A stretch of DNA of 64,000 bases from Cryobacterium sp. PAMC25264 (GTDB lineage Bacteria > Actinomycetota > Actinomycetes > Actinomycetales > Microbacteriaceae). This document shows positions 42,724 through 50,761 of the stretch, piece by piece; the first letter of the stretch is position 1; the number at the start of each line of letters is the position of its first letter. The stretch lies in the NCBI RefSeq assembly GCF_019443325.1, contig NZ_CP080383.1, positions 3,782,001 through 3,846,000 on the forward strand, given 5' to 3'. The notes under the pieces are model-generated. The model was not told where the DNA came from. It did no database searches and was given only the letters and a program-made list of their open reading frames with translations. The translations under genes and the position numbers were made by a program.

Positions 42724-44391
42724 TCAGGCCTGCAGCCAGGCGGTGGTGTCGCCGGGGAGAGTGCGTCCCTCGAGGAGTTCGCTGCTGAGCAGCAGGGCGC
42801 CATCGGGCAGCTCCACGGGCTGGTCGCCGGTGTTCGCCACGACGATGACATTCCCGTTGCGGAATACGAGCACACTGTCGCTGGGCGACGGCAGCCAGTC
42901 GACCGAACCGAGTCCGAGACCGTGTTCGCGGCGCAGCTTGAGTGCGAGTGTGTAGAGCTCCAGCGTCGATCCCTCGACGCCCTCCTGCGCATCCCGGGCC
43001 AGCGTGGCCCACTCGGCCGGCTGGGGCAACCAGCTGGCCGGGCTGGGTCCGAAGCCGTAAGACGGCGAGGCCGCCTCCCAGGGGATCGGCACTCGGCAGC
43101 CGTCGCGGCCGTAGCGCTCCCCGTTGGTGCGGAACCAGGTGGGGTCTTCGCGGGAGGAGTCCGGTAGGTGGATGACCTCGGGCAGGCCGAGTTCCTCGCC
43201 CTGGTAGATGTAGCTTGAACCGGGCAGCGACAGCATCAGCGCGGATGCTGCCCGGGCTCGGCGCAGGCCAACCTTGGTGTCGGGCAGCCCGACGGTGTTC
43301 GGGCCGATGCCGTGGCCCTGCAGGTTGTCCGCGGTCAGGGCCAGCCGGGAGGCGTGGCGCACCACGTCGTGGTTGGAGAGCACCCAGGTGCTCGGAGCGC
43401 CGACGGCGCTGAACGCGGCCAGGGAATCGTCGATCACGCGCTTGAGCGGTGCGGCCTCCCACGGGGTCTCGAGGTAGGCGAAGTTGAAGGCTTGGTGCAT
43501 CTCGTCGGAGCGCACCCACTGGGCCACCCGCTCGAGCGGGTCCACCCAGGCCTCGGCGGCGAGGATCCGGTCGCCCTCGTACTCGTCGAGCACCAGGCGC
43601 CAGTCGCGGTAGATGTCGTGCACGCCGTCCTGCGCCCAGTAGGGCGCGCCGGCCACGGGCTCAGCCACCACCCCGGGCTCGAGCGAGGTGGCCCCGCCCA
43701 TGCTGCCGCCGTCGACCGGCGGGGTGTAGTCGGGCAGGCCCTTAGCCTTGATCATGCCGTGGGCCACGTCCACCCGGAAGCCGTCGACGCCACGGTCGAG
43801 CCAGAAGCGCAGCACGTCCCGGAACTGAATGCGCACCCACTCGTTGTCCCAGTCGAAGTCGGGCTGGGTGGTGTCGAAGAGGTGCAGGTACCACTGGCCC
43901 GGTGTGCCGTCGGGGTCCACGGTGCGGGTCCAGGCGTTGCCTCCGAAGACGGACTCCCAGTTGTTCGGGGGGAGTTCGCCGTTCTCGCCGCGGCCGTCAC
44001 GGAAGATGTAGTGCCCGCGCTCCTCGCTGCCGGGCCCGGCGGCCAGTGCCGCCTGGAACCAGGGGTGGTCGCTGGAGGAGTGGTTGGGCACGATGTCCAC
44101 GATCACCCGGATGCCCAGCGCGTGCGCGGCATCCTGCATGGCGTCATAGTCGGCGAGCGTGCCGAAGAGCGGATCGACGTCGCAGTAGTCGGAAACGTCG
44201 TAGCCCGCGTCGCGCTGCGGCGACCGGTAGAACGGCGATAGCCAGATGGCATCCACCCCGAGCTCCGCCAGCTGGGGCAGGCGGGAACGGATGCCCGCGA
44301 GGTCGCCCATGCCGTCGCCGTTCGCGTCAGCGAACGACCGTGGGTAGATCTGATAAATAACGGCGGTACGCCACCACTCTGTGCCTGTCAT
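42724..44391 (-). CDS. GH13 alpha-glucosidase (oligo-1,6-glucosidase type)
   Basis: A 555-residue GH13 enzyme. It starts MTGTEWWRTAVIYQIYPRSF, followed by GIRSRLPQLAELGVDAIWLS, region I VIVDIVPNHSS, region II GVDGFRVDVAH with the Asp nucleophile, region III ILAAEAWVDP with the acid Glu, and region IV WVLSNHDVVRHASR. It hydrolyses short alpha-glucosides such as maltose or isomaltose in the cytosol. A LacI-type operator (44422-44435) lies 31 bp upstream of its ATG, and the divergent MalEFG-type transporter would deliver the substrate. Confidence 0.94.
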   Translation of the reverse strand: MTGTEWWRTAVIYQIYPRSFADANGDGMGDLAGIRSRLPQLAELGVDAIWLSPFYRSPQRDAGYDVSDYCDVDPLFGTLADYDAMQDAAHALGIRVIVDIVPNHSSSDHPWFQAALAAGPGSEERGHYIFRDGRGENGELPPNNWESVFGGNAWTRTVDPDGTPGQWYLHLFDTTQPDFDWDNEWVRIQFRDVLRFWLDRGVDGFRVDVAHGMIKAKGLPDYTPPVDGGSMGGATSLEPGVVAEPVAGAPYWAQDGVHDIYRDWRLVLDEYEGDRILAAEAWVDPLERVAQWVRSDEMHQAFNFAYLETPWEAAPLKRVIDDSLAAFSAVGAPSTWVLSNHDVVRHASRLALTADNLQGHGIGPNTVGLPDTKVGLRRARAASALMLSLPGSSYIYQGEELGLPEVIHLPDSSREDPTWFRTNGERYGRDGCRVPIPWEAASPSYGFGPSPASWLPQPAEWATLARDAQEGVEGSTLELYTLALKLRREHGLGLGSVDWLPSPSDSVLVFRNGNVIVVANTGDQPVELPDGALLLSSELLEGRTLPGDTTAWLQA

Positions 44392-44421
44392 GACGGACAG
44401 ACTACGGCATTCCGAGCAACA

Positions 44422-44435
44422 TGCAAGCGCTTCCA
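44422..44435. promoter_or_regulatory. LacI-type operator upstream of the GH13 alpha-glucosidase gene
   Basis: TGCAAGCGCTTCCA is a CG-centred imperfect palindrome of the classic LacI-family type. It lies 31 bp before the minus-strand start and matches the site at 44517 in the same gap. Confidence 0.7.
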
Positions 44436-44516
44436 CTAATCCGCAACAGCAAATCGACCTGAGCACTGTAGATAACCACACACTGGGTTGCTAATCGAGA
44501 AAATGACAGGTATACA

Positions 44517-44530
44517 TGTAACCGCTTGCA
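44517..44530. promoter_or_regulatory. LacI-type operator upstream of the alpha-glucoside ABC transporter
   Basis: TGTAACCGCTTGCA is a CG-centred palindrome, 34 bp before the SBP start codon at 44564. With 44422 it gives each divergent gene its own operator. Confidence 0.7.
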
Positions 44531-44563
44531 CAAATGTCAATGTTGATTACGAAAGGCACACCA

Positions 44564-45796
44564 ATGATGGTGAAGAAGAATGGCCTGCTCGCCGCGGGCG
44601 CGATAGCCGTCGCGGCGTCCCTGGCCCTGGCCGGATGCTCGGCTGGATCCGACTCGAGCGGCGCCACCTCGGACGCCGATTCCAGCACGTTGACCGTGTG
44701 GGTCGACGCCGACCGCGCCGCAGTGCTGAAGGACGCCGCCGCGGCCTTCACCAAGGAATCCGGCGTCAAGGTCAAGCTCGTCCAGAAGGACTTCGCCAAG
44801 ATCCAGGAAGAGTTCATCGCGCAGGTTCCCACCGGTAAGGGCCCCGACATCACGATCGCCGCCCACGACTGGCTCGGCAACTTCGTGAGCAACGGCGTCG
44901 TACAGCCCGTGGAGCTCGGCGACACCGCGGCCGACTACCAGCAGGTCGCCGTCACCGCCATGAGCTACGAGGGCAAGACCTACGGCGTGCCGTACTCGAT
45001 CGAGAACATCGCGCTGCTGCGCAACACGGCCCTCGCCCCCACGGCCCCGGCCACGTTCGACGACATGGTCGCCGCCGGCACCGCCGCGGGCACCGAGTTC
45101 CCCTACCTCGTGCAGATCGGCCCCGAGGCCGACCCGTACCACCTCTACCCGTTCCAGACCTCGTTCGGCGCCCCGGTGTTCGGCACCAACGCCGACGGCA
45201 GCTACAACCCCGACGACCTCACCGTGGGCAACGCCGGTGGCGAGGCCTTCGCCACCTGGCTCGCCGCCGAGGGTGCGGCCGGGCGGATGAGCGTCAACCT
45301 CACCGGCGACATCGCCAAGGAGAAGTTCTACGCCGGCGCCTCCCCGTTCCTGCTCACCGGACCGTGGAACGTGCCGGACGCCCAGGCCGCCGGCATCGAC
45401 GTGTCCGTCGACGCCGTTCCCTCGGCCGGCGGCCAGCCCGCCCAGCCGTTCGTCGGCGTGCAGGGCTTCATGGTCAGCGCCAAGACCAAGAACGCCATCG
45501 CCGCCAACGAGTTCCTGGTGAACTACATCGGCAGTGAAGACGTGCAGACCGCGCTCTACGAGGTCGGCGGGCGCCCGCCGGCGCTCACCGCCGCGTTCGA
45601 AGCCGCTAGCTCCGACCCGATCACCGCCGGCTTCGGCGCCGTCGGCGCGACGGCCGTGCCGATGCCCAACATCCCGCAGATGGGCAAGGTCTGGCAGTTC
45701 TGGGGCGTCACCGAGGCCGCGATCATCAGCAACCAGGGTGACCCCGTGCAGCTGTGGCAGAAGATGACCGCGGACATCGCCGCGGCCATCCAGTAA
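44564..45796 (+). CDS. Sugar ABC transporter substrate-binding lipoprotein (MalE-like)
   Basis: A 410-residue lipoprotein: a signal peptide with lipobox ALAGC (Cys25), then an SBP fold with LTVWVDADRAAVLKDAAAAF, TGKGPDITIAAHDWLGNFVS, YGVPYSIENIALLRN and FLLTGPWNVPDAQAAGIDVS, which are typical of maltose/maltodextrin-binding proteins. The start was chosen at ATG 44564, where GAAAGG is at good spacing. The gene is followed by a stable hairpin and then two permease genes. No ATPase is encoded here, so a shared MsiK-like ATPase elsewhere is likely. Confidence 0.93.
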   Translation: MMVKKNGLLAAGAIAVAASLALAGCSAGSDSSGATSDADSSTLTVWVDADRAAVLKDAAAAFTKESGVKVKLVQKDFAKIQEEFIAQVPTGKGPDITIAAHDWLGNFVSNGVVQPVELGDTAADYQQVAVTAMSYEGKTYGVPYSIENIALLRNTALAPTAPATFDDMVAAGTAAGTEFPYLVQIGPEADPYHLYPFQTSFGAPVFGTNADGSYNPDDLTVGNAGGEAFATWLAAEGAAGRMSVNLTGDIAKEKFYAGASPFLLTGPWNVPDAQAAGIDVSVDAVPSAGGQPAQPFVGVQGFMVSAKTKNAIAANEFLVNYIGSEDVQTALYEVGGRPPALTAAFEAASSDPITAGFGAVGATAVPMPNIPQMGKVWQFWGVTEAAIISNQGDPVQLWQKMTADIAAAIQ

Positions 45797-45810
45797 CAAC
45801 CGGCTCCTCC

Positions 45811-45847
45811 CGGGTGCGCCCGGCCTCTTCGGGGCCGGGCGCACCCG
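45811..45847 (+). promoter_or_regulatory. Stable intercistronic hairpin after the SBP gene
   Basis: CGGGTGCGCCCGGCC (45811-45825) pairs perfectly with GGCCGGGCGCACCCG (45833-45847) across a 7-base loop. No T-tract follows. Such a hairpin between an SBP gene and its permeases probably stabilises the upstream message or attenuates read-through, giving more SBP than permease. Confidence 0.75.
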
Positions 45848-45927
45848 AGCACCGCATCACCGCTACGCCGCACCACCCGCGGAAGCGCAGAACTCGCAGC
45901 ATCCGCACCTCACATCGAGAGCAGACA

Positions 45928-47553
45928 ATGATGACTACCCCCGGAACCGGGCACGACCGGGCCCAGATCGTCGCCGCCAAGAGGCAGCGGCAGGCGAGCC
46001 GCATCGCGGAGGCCGCGTCCGCCGGCATCAAGGTGTTGCTGGTCAAGGTGCTGGTGCTGGGCATCGTCGACGCGATCAGCGTCTACGCCCTCTTCGTGCT
46101 GTTCGCCAAGCAGGACTGGCTTGTTTTCGCACTGGTCCTCGTCGTCACCGTGGTGGTCAACTGGATCTACTTCCGGGTCAAGGGCCTGCCGGCCAAGTAC
46201 CTGACCCCCGGCCTGATCTTCCTGCTCATCTTCCAGATCTTCGTGGTGGGGTACTCCGGCTATATCGCCTTCACCAACTACGGCACCGGACACAACAGCA
46301 CCAAGGACGATGCGGTCTCCTCACTCATCCTGTCGGCGCAGGAGCGCGTGCCCGATTCGCCCACCTACGCCCTCACCGTGCTCGAACAGGCCGGCGTCTA
46401 CAGCTTCCTGGTCACCGATCCAGACGGCGACATCAGCGTCGGCAACGCCGAGACCCCGCTCAAGACCGTGACGGATGCCGAGACGGACGGCTCCGGCCAG
46501 GCCGTGGGCCTGCCCGGCTACACCACCCTCAACTTCGCGGACATCGTGTCCAACCAGGAGGCCATCGCGGCCGTGGCCGTGCCCCTCTCCGACGACCCGA
46601 ACGACGGAAGCCTGCGCACCCCGGACGGCTCCGCCGCCTACCTCTACCTCTCCGACCTCGTCTACGACGAGGCCGCCGGCACCATGACGAACACCGGCAC
46701 CGGCGTGGTCTACACCGAGGACCCGTCGCAGGGCTCCTTCGTCGCCGCCGACGGCAGCGAACTCCAGCCCGGCTGGAAGGTGGAGGTGGGCCTGGCCAAC
46801 TTCGCCAAGGCCTTCGGCACGGACTCCATCCGCGGCCCGCTGATCAGCGTCACCCTGTGGACCTTCGCCTTCGCCTTCCTCTCGGTGGCCACGACCTTCG
46901 CGCTGGGCCTGTTCCTGGCCATCGTCTTCAACGACCTCAGGATGCGTGGCCGCAACGTCTACCGCGTGGTGATGATCCTGCCGTACGCCTTTCCCGCGTT
47001 CCTCTCCGCCCTGGTCTGGGCCGGCATGCTCAATCCGCAGTTCGGCTTCATCAACCAGGTGCTCTTCGGCGGCGCGGAGATCCCGTGGCTCACCAACGAG
47101 TGGCTGGCGAAGTTCAGCATCATCTTCGTCAACCTCTGGCTGGGCTTCCCCTACATGTTCCTGGTGTGCACGGGCGCGCTGCAGTCGATCCCCGGCGAGC
47201 TGCAGGAGGCCGCAACGGTGGACGGCGCGAAGCCCTGGCAGGTCTTCCGGCTGATCAAACTGCCGCTCCTGCTGGTGTCGGTGTCGCCGCTGTTGATCGC
47301 CTCGTTCGCGTTCAACTTCAACAACTTCAACCTCATCTACATGCTCACCAACGGCGGCCCACGCGACGTCACGGCCGGGGTGAACGTCGGCGCCACCGAC
47401 ATCCTCATCTCGATGGTCTACAAGGTCGCCTTCGTCGGCGCCAACCGTGACTACGGGCTGGCGAGCGCTTTCTCCATCCTGATCTTCGTGCTTGTGGCCC
47501 TCGTGTCGATCATCAGCTTCAGACAGACCAAGGCACTAGAGGAGTTGAACTGA
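45928..47553 (+). CDS. Sugar ABC transporter permease (MalF-like)
   Basis: A 541-residue membrane protein. N-terminal TM segments (about 40-120) are followed by a large periplasmic domain (about 130-290), then the core TM segments with the EAA loop (EAATVDGAKPWQVFRLIKLP) that contacts the ATPase. The large P2-like domain is the hallmark of MalF. The ATG at 45928 has a second ATG directly after it. It ends 1 bp before the MalG-like start. Confidence 0.92.
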   Translation: MMTTPGTGHDRAQIVAAKRQRQASRIAEAASAGIKVLLVKVLVLGIVDAISVYALFVLFAKQDWLVFALVLVVTVVVNWIYFRVKGLPAKYLTPGLIFLLIFQIFVVGYSGYIAFTNYGTGHNSTKDDAVSSLILSAQERVPDSPTYALTVLEQAGVYSFLVTDPDGDISVGNAETPLKTVTDAETDGSGQAVGLPGYTTLNFADIVSNQEAIAAVAVPLSDDPNDGSLRTPDGSAAYLYLSDLVYDEAAGTMTNTGTGVVYTEDPSQGSFVAADGSELQPGWKVEVGLANFAKAFGTDSIRGPLISVTLWTFAFAFLSVATTFALGLFLAIVFNDLRMRGRNVYRVVMILPYAFPAFLSALVWAGMLNPQFGFINQVLFGGAEIPWLTNEWLAKFSIIFVNLWLGFPYMFLVCTGALQSIPGELQEAATVDGAKPWQVFRLIKLPLLLVSVSPLLIASFAFNFNNFNLIYMLTNGGPRDVTAGVNVGATDILISMVYKVAFVGANRDYGLASAFSILIFVLVALVSIISFRQTKALEELN

Positions 47554-47554
47554 G

Positions 47555-48472
47555 ATGGCCATCGCACCGAGCATCGCAGCCCCGAGCGACACCGACTACA
47601 TCCCGGTGAAGCGCCCCTTCAGCTTCGGCCGCTGGTTCCGCGCCACCGGCTGGCGCCACCTCATCGGCGCCGTCATGGTGATCTTCTCCGCTTTCCCGCT
47701 TCTCTACGTGCTGTCGGCGTCGCTGCACCCTGGCGGCACCCTGATCACCGCCAACGGCCTGTTCAGCCAGATCGACATCGGCAGCTACATCACCCTGTTC
47801 AACCTGCCGCAGCAGCCTTACGCCGACTGGTACGCCAACACCCTGCTGATCGGTGGCATCACCTCGGCCGGCACCGTGTTCCTGGGCGCCCTGGCGGCGT
47901 ACTCCTTCTCCCGGATGCGCTTCACCGGCCGCCGGGCGGGCCTGCTGATGCTCGTGCTCGTGCAGATGTTCCCGCAACTGCTGGCCGTCGTGGCCATCTT
48001 CCTGCTACTCAACGGAATCTCGGACATCTTCCCCGCCATCGGCCTCGACACCCAGATCGGCCTGATCATGGTCTACCTCGGCGGCGCGCTCGGTGTGAAC
48101 ACCTACCTGATGTACGGCTTCTTCAACACGATCCCGGCGTCCATCGACGAGGCAGCCAAGCTCGACGGCGCCGGCCACGCGCGCATCTTCTTCACCATCA
48201 TCCTGCGCCTGGTCGCGCCCATCCTCGCGGTGGTCGGGCTGCTCTCGTTCGTGGGCACCACCAACGAGTTCGTGATCGCGAGCATCGTGCTGATCACCCC
48301 CGAGAAGCAGACCCTCGCGGTGGGCCTCTACCAGTTCGTGTCGCAGGAGTTCTCGAGCAACTACTCGGTCTTCGCGGCCGGCGCCGTGCTCGCGGCCCTG
48401 CCGGTGATGGCCCTGTTCCTCTGGCTGCAGAAGTACATCGTGGGCGGCCTCACGGCCGGCTCCGTCAAGTAA
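47555..48472 (+). CDS. Sugar ABC transporter permease (MalG-like)
   Basis: A 305-residue permease with six TM segments. The EAA loop is DEAAKLDGAGHARIFFTIIL, and the C-terminal QKYIVGGLTAGSVK is typical of MalG. It partners the MalF-like protein in maltodextrin-type uptake. It is followed 7 bp later by the second GH13 gene, so the enzyme is part of the same operon. Confidence 0.93.
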   Translation: MAIAPSIAAPSDTDYIPVKRPFSFGRWFRATGWRHLIGAVMVIFSAFPLLYVLSASLHPGGTLITANGLFSQIDIGSYITLFNLPQQPYADWYANTLLIGGITSAGTVFLGALAAYSFSRMRFTGRRAGLLMLVLVQMFPQLLAVVAIFLLLNGISDIFPAIGLDTQIGLIMVYLGGALGVNTYLMYGFFNTIPASIDEAAKLDGAGHARIFFTIILRLVAPILAVVGLLSFVGTTNEFVIASIVLITPEKQTLAVGLYQFVSQEFSSNYSVFAAGAVLAALPVMALFLWLQKYIVGGLTAGSVK

Positions 48473-48479
48473 GCGCCGG

Positions 48480-50401
48480 ATGCCGCTCCGCCCGCTGCCG
48501 GTGCTCGTCCTTCCGCACCACGACGGCTCCCCGCTCTACGTCTCGACCCCGGAGCCCGCGATAGGCGACGTCGTCACGGTGAGGCTGCGCATCCCGCTCG
48601 CCTTCGGCGCCGTGGCCCTCGTGCGCACCCGGTCCAACCCCGACCAGGAACCGCGATTCGACGATGCCCGGCTGCTCGGCTCCGCCGCCACCGGCGATGA
48701 CGGATACGCCTGGTGGGCCGCGGACCTCGTGGTGGAAAACCCCGTGCACGGCTACCGGTTCCTGATCAGCATGGCCGATGGCGGCCATTGGTGGCTGAAC
48801 GCCAGCGGGCTGCACGACATCGAAACCCTCGACTCCGAGGACTTCAAGCTCGTCGCCCACCCGGCCCCGCCGGCCTGGGCCGCCACCAGCGTGATGTACC
48901 AGATCTTCCCCGACCGGTTCGGTCGCTCCGCCGCCGCCGACACGCGCGAGGCGCCGGACTGGGCCATGCCCGCGCAGTGGGGCGACGCCGTCGACCAGCT
49001 GCCACCGGGACGTTCGCACCAGTTCTACGGCGGCGACCTCGACGGCATCACCGAGCACCTCGACCACCTCGAACGGCTCGGCGTCACCCTGCTCTACCTC
49101 ACCCCGGTTTTCCCGGGCCGCTCCAACCACCGCTACGACGCCGCTGCCTTCACCGAGGTCGATCCGCTGCTCGGCGGCGACAAAGCGCTGATCCGGCTCG
49201 TCGAGGCTGCCCATGCGCGCGGGTTCCGGGTGATCGGCGACCTCACGGCCAACCACTCCGGTGACGGTCACGAGTGGTTCCAGGCGGCCCACGGCGCCCC
49301 GGCGGCACCCGAAAGCGCCTTCTACTACTGGCTCGACGCGGAGCAGCGCGACTACATGTCCTGGCTCGGCGTGCCCGAGCTACCCAAGTTCAACTGGACC
49401 TCCCCGGAGCTCCGACGCCGGTTCATCGAGGGTGCGGATTCGGTGGTGGCGAAGTGGCTGGAACCGCCGTTCAACCTGGACGGCTGGCGCATCGACGTCG
49501 CGAACATGACCGGCCGGCTCGGCGACGAAGACCTCAACGCCGAGGTGCGCCAGGCCATCCGGCAGACCATGATCGACGTGAACCCCGACACCATCCTGCT
49601 CGGCGAATTCACCAACGACGCCGCGGCCGATTTCCAGGGCGACGCCTGGCACGGCGCGATGACCTACGCGAACTTCACCAAGCCGCTCTGGTCGTGGCTC
49701 TGCCGGCCCGACCCGGTGCCGTCGTTCTTCGGGGTGCCGCTGGGCAGCATCCCAGCGCACACCGGCGTCCAGTTCCACCGGGCGCACACCCGCTTCGCCG
49801 CCGGATTCCCCTGGCGCACCCGGCTGGCCACCATGAACGCCCTGGACACCCATGACACCGCCCGCTTCCGCACCCACGCCGACGCCGAGGCGGTGCCGGT
49901 AGCCGTGGGGCTGTCGGTGACCCTGCCGGGTATCCCGGTGGTGTTCGCCGGCGACGAGTTCGGCCTTGCCGGCATCGACGGCGAGCATTCCCGCACCCCG
50001 ATGCCGTGGTCCAGCGTGACCGACCCGGATGTGGCCGCCACCATCGACCTGTACACGGCGCTGATCGGCCTGCGCCGGCGCATGAGGCGCTGAGCACCGG
50101 CGGCCTGCGCTGGCTGCACGTGGGCGACGACGCGCTCGTCTACGTGCGCGAGAGCGCGGAGGAGACCGTGTTACTGCTCGCCACCCGGGCCGCGGCTGAC
50201 GTGACCCTGCCGGTCTGGATGGTGCCGTTCGGCGGCGGCGTCGGCATCCTGCCGGCCGAGCTGGGGCCGGCCGTCTTTTCTTCCGGTCCGGAGGGGCTGC
50301 ACCTGGCCGCCACCGGCGCATCCTTCACCGCCTGGGTGCTGCCCGGCGTCACAATCGCGGCGGATGAGCACCCTGTGTCGCAGAGAGGTCTCGCGAGGTG
50401 A
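48480..50401 (+). pseudogene. GH13 alpha-glycosidase (neopullulanase/cyclomaltodextrinase-like), frameshifted near 50078
   Basis: The first frame (48480-50093, 537 residues) has an N-terminal beta-domain (about 1-110) and a GH13 barrel with VMYQIFPDRFGRS, HQFYGGDLDGI, VIGDLTANHSG, LDGWRIDVANMTG (nucleophile), TILLGEFTND (acid) and LDTHDTARFRTH. It then stops early. The C-terminal beta-domain continues in another frame (AHEALSTGGLRWLHVGDD through LPGVTIAADEHPV) to 50401. Adding one base in CGGCG at 50076-50080 gives one frame of about 640 residues. It is either an inactivating deletion, a sequencing error or a truncated enzyme that may still fold. Confidence 0.85.
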
Positions 50402-50454
50402 TAATGTTTACCGGTTGCCAAAAGCACGGTTCAGCTTCAGAACTATGAAGTTTT

Positions 50455-50526
<72 letters not shown>

Positions 50527-50557
50527 CAGGCTTGGGAGCTAAGCTCTGAAGGCCTAA

Positions 50558-50631
50558 GGCGGGGTAGCTCAGTTGGTTAGAGCACACGGCTCATAATCGT
50601 GGTGTCGCGGGTTCAATTCCCGCTCCCGCTA
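50558..50631 (+). tRNA. tRNA-Met (anticodon CAT)
   Basis: Acceptor GGCGGGG pairs with the 3' TCCCGCT with two G-U pairs. The anticodon stem CACGG/TCGTG encloses CTCATAA with anticodon CAT at 50592-50594. The T-arm is GCGGGTTCAATTCCCGC. The first base pair is G-U rather than the mismatch typical of initiator tRNA, so an elongator is likely. Confidence 0.95.
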
Positions 50632-50636
50632 CACAC

Positions 50637-50678
50637 AAAGGCCCTTTGATCTGGTGTTTACCGGTCATGGGGCCTTTC
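50637..50678 (+). terminator. Terminator after the tRNA-Thr/tRNA-Met pair
   Basis: AAAGGCCC (50637-50644) pairs with GGGCCTTT (50670-50677), with a 25-base loop containing a second small stem, then TCTCTT. Confidence 0.7.
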
Positions 50679-50761
50679 TCTTATGGGTCAGCATCCCCGC
50701 GGCTCCGTTCTAGCTCCGAAGTTCAGGGGGCGGCACCCGCGGAACGCGAGAGACTGGTGAA

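Noticed and set aside
42590..43519. Extended N-terminus for the alarmone synthetase through the GH13 gene
   Set aside because: The open frame continues upstream, but it overlaps the end of the GH13 gene and is rich in Arg/Pro without homology; the ATG at 42553 gives the normal domain length.
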